Assembly: GCA_000827205.1 (NCBI GenBank)
Contig: KN832565.1
Coordinates: forward strand, 374,000 to 437,999
Direction of reading: 5' to 3'
Source of the DNA: Plicaturopsis crispa FD-325 SS-3
Lineage: Eukaryota; Basidiomycota; Agaricomycetes; Amylocorticiales; Amylocorticiaceae
Length of the DNA: 64,000 bases
Below are positions 60,970 through 64,000 of the stretch, one piece after another. A program made the translations under genes and the position numbers. The notes under the pieces are model-generated. The model did no database searches, was not told the origin of the DNA, and saw only the letters and a program-made list of their open reading frames with translations. Every line of letters begins with the position of its first letter. Position 1 is the first letter of the stretch.

Positions 60970-62965
60970 ATGTTTTCATTCGCCTTGATCTATCTCTCTT
61001 TCCCGGCGCTTGTTCTCTCCGCTGCGCACCCGGGTGTCGAATCCATCGGTCGCAGGACTGCCCAGACGACGGCGACATGCACAGGGAGCTTCAATTGGAT
61101 GGAGAATGAGCGTGGACTTTCGCCATGTTTAGTCTCTGCCTACGTGCAAGGCGCGTGCACTACAAATGGTAAGTAGCGCGTTTCATCGCCGATCGTTGAC
61201 TTTGTTGAAATTATGGCGTTCTACAGACTTCACTACACCTGCTATACAGGCCGGCAATAATTACAACGCGCCCAGTGGCTCAACCGCGAATGCGTGCACA
61301 TGGTGATTTAACTTTTTATTGGAAGTTATCTGTAAGCCCTGAAAGTTATGGCGCAGTTCTTGGGCGAGCTATAACCTTCTTCAAGCATGCACTATATGCC
61401 AGGAGGTAGGCGGGATAACCTTGGCGTATGTGTTTCGCAATATTGCTTCAGAGACTTCTCGCTGAAACCTGTAGAAATAATAGATGGGCAGCCTATCAGG
61501 AAGGGTGCGCTAAGTACATCTCAGCGACGACCTATTTCCCTGCAGGTGTCACTCTGGCTAGCAATACGACGCTGCCTGCTTGGGCTGGTACAGATCGTGA
61601 GATTCATTTCTTCTTCCTTGCAAAACAGCTTCGATAACTCTGATTAGCTACGAAATGGACCAATGAGCAATTCGATGCATCTCAAGCTGAGGCAGACTCA
61701 GGGAGCGGTGCGTGTCTATCGCAATATGCTGTCCAATGTAACTTATGCTCTTCCTAGGTCATCCAGATCTTGTCCCCGACGGTGACGCCAACGGTAGCTC
61801 TTCGAGCACAGGGCACAAGAAAAGTTCGACGGGCGCCATTGTCGGCGGCGTCATTGGCGGTCTTGCCGCACTGGTCCTGATAGGTCTGGGTATCGCTTTC
61901 TGCATCCGGCGCAAGCGGCGCCAGGACATCGAGAAGATCGAGCCCCACCATCCCCGTTTCGTGGCTTCGCCCGGCGGGATCGATGACTCCATCACCCACG
62001 CGCGGTCCATGTCGGACGGCTCGACAAAATACAATTATCCTAGCATAGTCGGTGACATGGGCAACGGCAGCGGCATGCTGCTCGCGAACCGCCCGCCGAT
62101 GTCTACGCTGCCGTCGAGCTCGAGCATGATCATGAGCGTGGCTGAGCACGCGCGCTCACTCTCGTCCCCGAGCGCGCACTCGCTTAACCTGCCCTACACC
62201 GCGCAGCCGCACCCAGGCTCGCCGCCCCCGAGCATAATGCGCTCTGTCAGCCCAGCCATGTCGGTGCAGCCTAGCACGAATGTCCCTTTCTCTGCGATGC
62301 AGAGCAACGAGTGGGATGCAAGGACAACTGACGTGGTCTCTCCAATGGGTGTCGTCACTCCCACCGGCATGCTAACGCCCACTGGCATGATCTCTCCCAC
62401 TGGCATGTATTCTTCAAGCGGCGACGAGCCCACTCAAGCTCTTTCGGACGATACTATCTCACCGGTGTCCCCTCCGCGCGCGCGCCTCAACCCCCCTGCG
62501 TACTCGCGGCATGCCGACAGTCCCCCCGAGACGGTCGCGGGCGCCTCCGTGCCCTTCGCAGCGCCCGAAATACCCGAAGGCGGGATCGTGCCGTACGACG
62601 TGCGCTCGACCGGCCACGCGCGAGGGGGGCAGACGGAGAAGGGCTCCTCCGACACGTCGTTCTCGAACACATCGTACTCGAACACGTCGTACTCGACGTT
62701 CCACGCGAGCGCGGGCGACAGGAACACCAGCGTGGGCAGCGTGGACCAGATGAACGGTCTGCTCGGGAACCTCGGGCTGGGGTCGGATGCGGGCGAGTCG
62801 ACGTACGATGGGGCCTCGGAGGGCGGGGAGACGTACCCGTCGAGCGTGCTCGGCGGGATGAGCAGCCGCTTGGGGCCGTCTACGCCGAGAAAGAGCGCCA
62901 TGGGACGGGACATGAAGTTGGCCACTCCCATGGAGGACCATCGGGAGGATGATCCCGATGTCTAG
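60970..62965 (+). CDS. Single-pass cell-surface protein with long Ser-rich cytoplasmic tail
   Basis: Signal peptide MFSFALIYLSFPALVLSAA, then about 200 extracellular residues with Cys blocks NERGLSPCLVSAYVQGACTT, GSTANACTCSWASYNLLQAC, CQEVGGITLAWAAYQEGCAK and TLPAWAGTD, read across about five short introns. The last exon (about 61758-62965) holds one membrane helix (GAIVGGVIGGLAALVLIGL), a basic RRKRRQDIEKIE and a tail of about 350 residues. The tail contains PTGM repeats (VTPTGMLTPTGMISPTGM), a triple SNTSY-type repeat (SFSNTSYSNTSYSTF) and Ser/Pro-rich sequence ending REDDPDV. Such proteins are common in agaricomycetes and resemble wall sensors in layout, but the role is unknown. The gene at 43420 is a paralogue missing most of the tail. 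Confidence 0.8.
62345..62408 (+). repeat. Short tandem coding repeat (PTGM units)
   Basis: Three imperfect units of 18-21 bases encode TPTGM, TPTGM and SPTGM. Synonymous differences between units show they are not the product of very recent slippage. Confidence 0.7.
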
Positions 62966-64000
62966 GCGCGGGATGGCTAGAGACATCTGTGAGCGCAACT
63001 TACGGTCAGCGCTTTACGGACAGGTGGTATTTATGACGGAAGATGTTTCCTTGTTTCTACTTATGGGTTTGGTGTATTGCTATCTGAGTATCTCTGTTTC
63101 ATTAGTGTCCATTACTTACTTTCCTTGACTATATTACACTGTCAGAAAATTCGCGGCGAATAAAATCTCAGTATAGACTCACATCGTCTCCGTGCAATAG
63201 CGACTTCGTTTAATGACCGCATGCGCGCTACGAGTGATCGTATAACGCCAGTAAGATTTCCGAAGAGATCCAGACAAACGATTCACGAGAGTACTCGAGA
63301 GGGGAGAGTGGATATCGGTGGCGAAGATCAAATGTGGCTTGTAGTGTCTTGTGCGTGCCAAGGTCGTGTCCGACTCTTCTGGCTCCAACCTCTGTAAGAT
63401 TTCCGAGCGGTAGGTAGCTGAAGAAAGCGGAGCTCTGGCGCTTAGCAAGTGCAGAAAGGAGGTACGAATCTTGGCAATCACCTTCACAACGAGTTTGCAC
63501 ACGGTGGGCTCCATAGTTCGAGTCGCGTCGAAATAACGAAGTCTTTCGAGCAGGCAGCCGACGACATGCGAACGCCACAAGCGTACTCGCGTTCGACTCG
63601 CGTACTTCACGGTCCCGCATGCACGCAAATACATATGTAATGCAGTATCCCAGGTTACCGTGGCATTTGCGCGTGGAGGAGACCTGGCAGTCAGACGCAT
63701 GCTCGCGGCGTGGTACCAAACGTCGGCTGGTCGAGGGCATTGGCTATAGCGGAGGGTGATCTCGATGACAGGTACGACTGAAACCACTTGGCTGAATAGA
63801 GCAGAATGAATCAAACTATGTGCTCATTGCTTACTGTGGGGTAAGCAGATGTGGATCACGATCTTCTGACGATAATTTGCTAGACCGCCGCCGGGAAACA
63901 AATGCCAAGACCGATCAATGGCCTCCCAAGGTTGAGCGTGTTGGACAAGTCTATCTGAGGGTTGGATAGAGTGTGGTGTAGATATATTGGATAGAGCAGT
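62966..64000. other. 3' flank to the window edge
   Basis: About 1 kb after the surface-protein gene. A minus-strand frame at 63179-63814 (211 codons) lacks a recognisable domain and is not called. The last 50 bases repeat TTGGATAGA twice. Confidence 0.4.

Noticed and set aside
63179-63814. Minus-strand frame of 211 codons near the right edge
   Set aside because: Arg/Thr-rich composition, no family signature, and an overlapping 170-codon frame in another phase on the same strand. Probably chance.

Overview
The window looks like nuclear DNA of a basidiomycete fungus, most probably an agaricomycete of the wood-decay type (possibly Polyporales; the order is a guess). The evidence is dense intron-rich genes with 40-70 nt introns, families typical of that group (DUF6533 seven-helix protein, F-box/LRR protein, GPI-type GH13 amylases, OPT and MFS transporters), fungal housekeeping genes, and no bacterial-style operons. 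All exon models below were made by eye from reading frame, splice consensus and family similarity recalled from memory. No alignment was run.

Layout. 0-13 kb: the 3' end of homoserine O-acetyltransferase, a small unknown gene, a foldback DNA element (2928-3653), a gene-poor stretch, an F-box protein, a TPR protein with a Cys-rich tail, and a metacaspase on the minus strand. 13-27 kb: mitochondrial-type glutamyl-tRNA synthetase, a GPI-type alpha-amylase, a Ser/Pro-rich protein, two abutting DNA elements (23086-24296) and cystathionine gamma-lyase. 27-40 kb: UBR1 N-recognin (minus), TRAPP subunit Trs33, a second alpha-amylase that has lost its catalytic nucleophile, and an SNF2 ATPase (minus). 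40-50 kb: DUF6533 membrane protein (minus), a short cell-surface protein, COP9 signalosome subunit 7, an unknown gene and a GT25-type glycosyltransferase (minus). 50-64 kb: an oligopeptide transporter, a P-loop kinase, an MFS permease and a long paralogue of the cell-surface protein.

Functional themes. Two enzymes of sulfur amino-acid metabolism (MET2 tail, CYS3) lie 25 kb apart. Nutrient uptake (OPT, MFS) and cell-wall or alpha-glucan metabolism (two amylases, glycosyltransferase) are well represented. Protein turnover is represented by UBR1, CSN7, the F-box protein and the metacaspase. Nothing suggests one co-regulated cluster; strands alternate and each gene seems independent.

Main points of interest are an amylase paralogue with Asp-to-Gly at the nucleophile position; a metacaspase whose catalytic-Cys region is spread over five consecutive exons of 12-33 nt and whose prodomain is histidine-rich; four introns that require GC-AG splicing; a young inverted-repeat DNA element with identical 236-bp arms sitting on the terminal TA of an older element; and a two-copy family of single-pass surface proteins. 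No retroviral, LTR or Polinton-like element was recognised.
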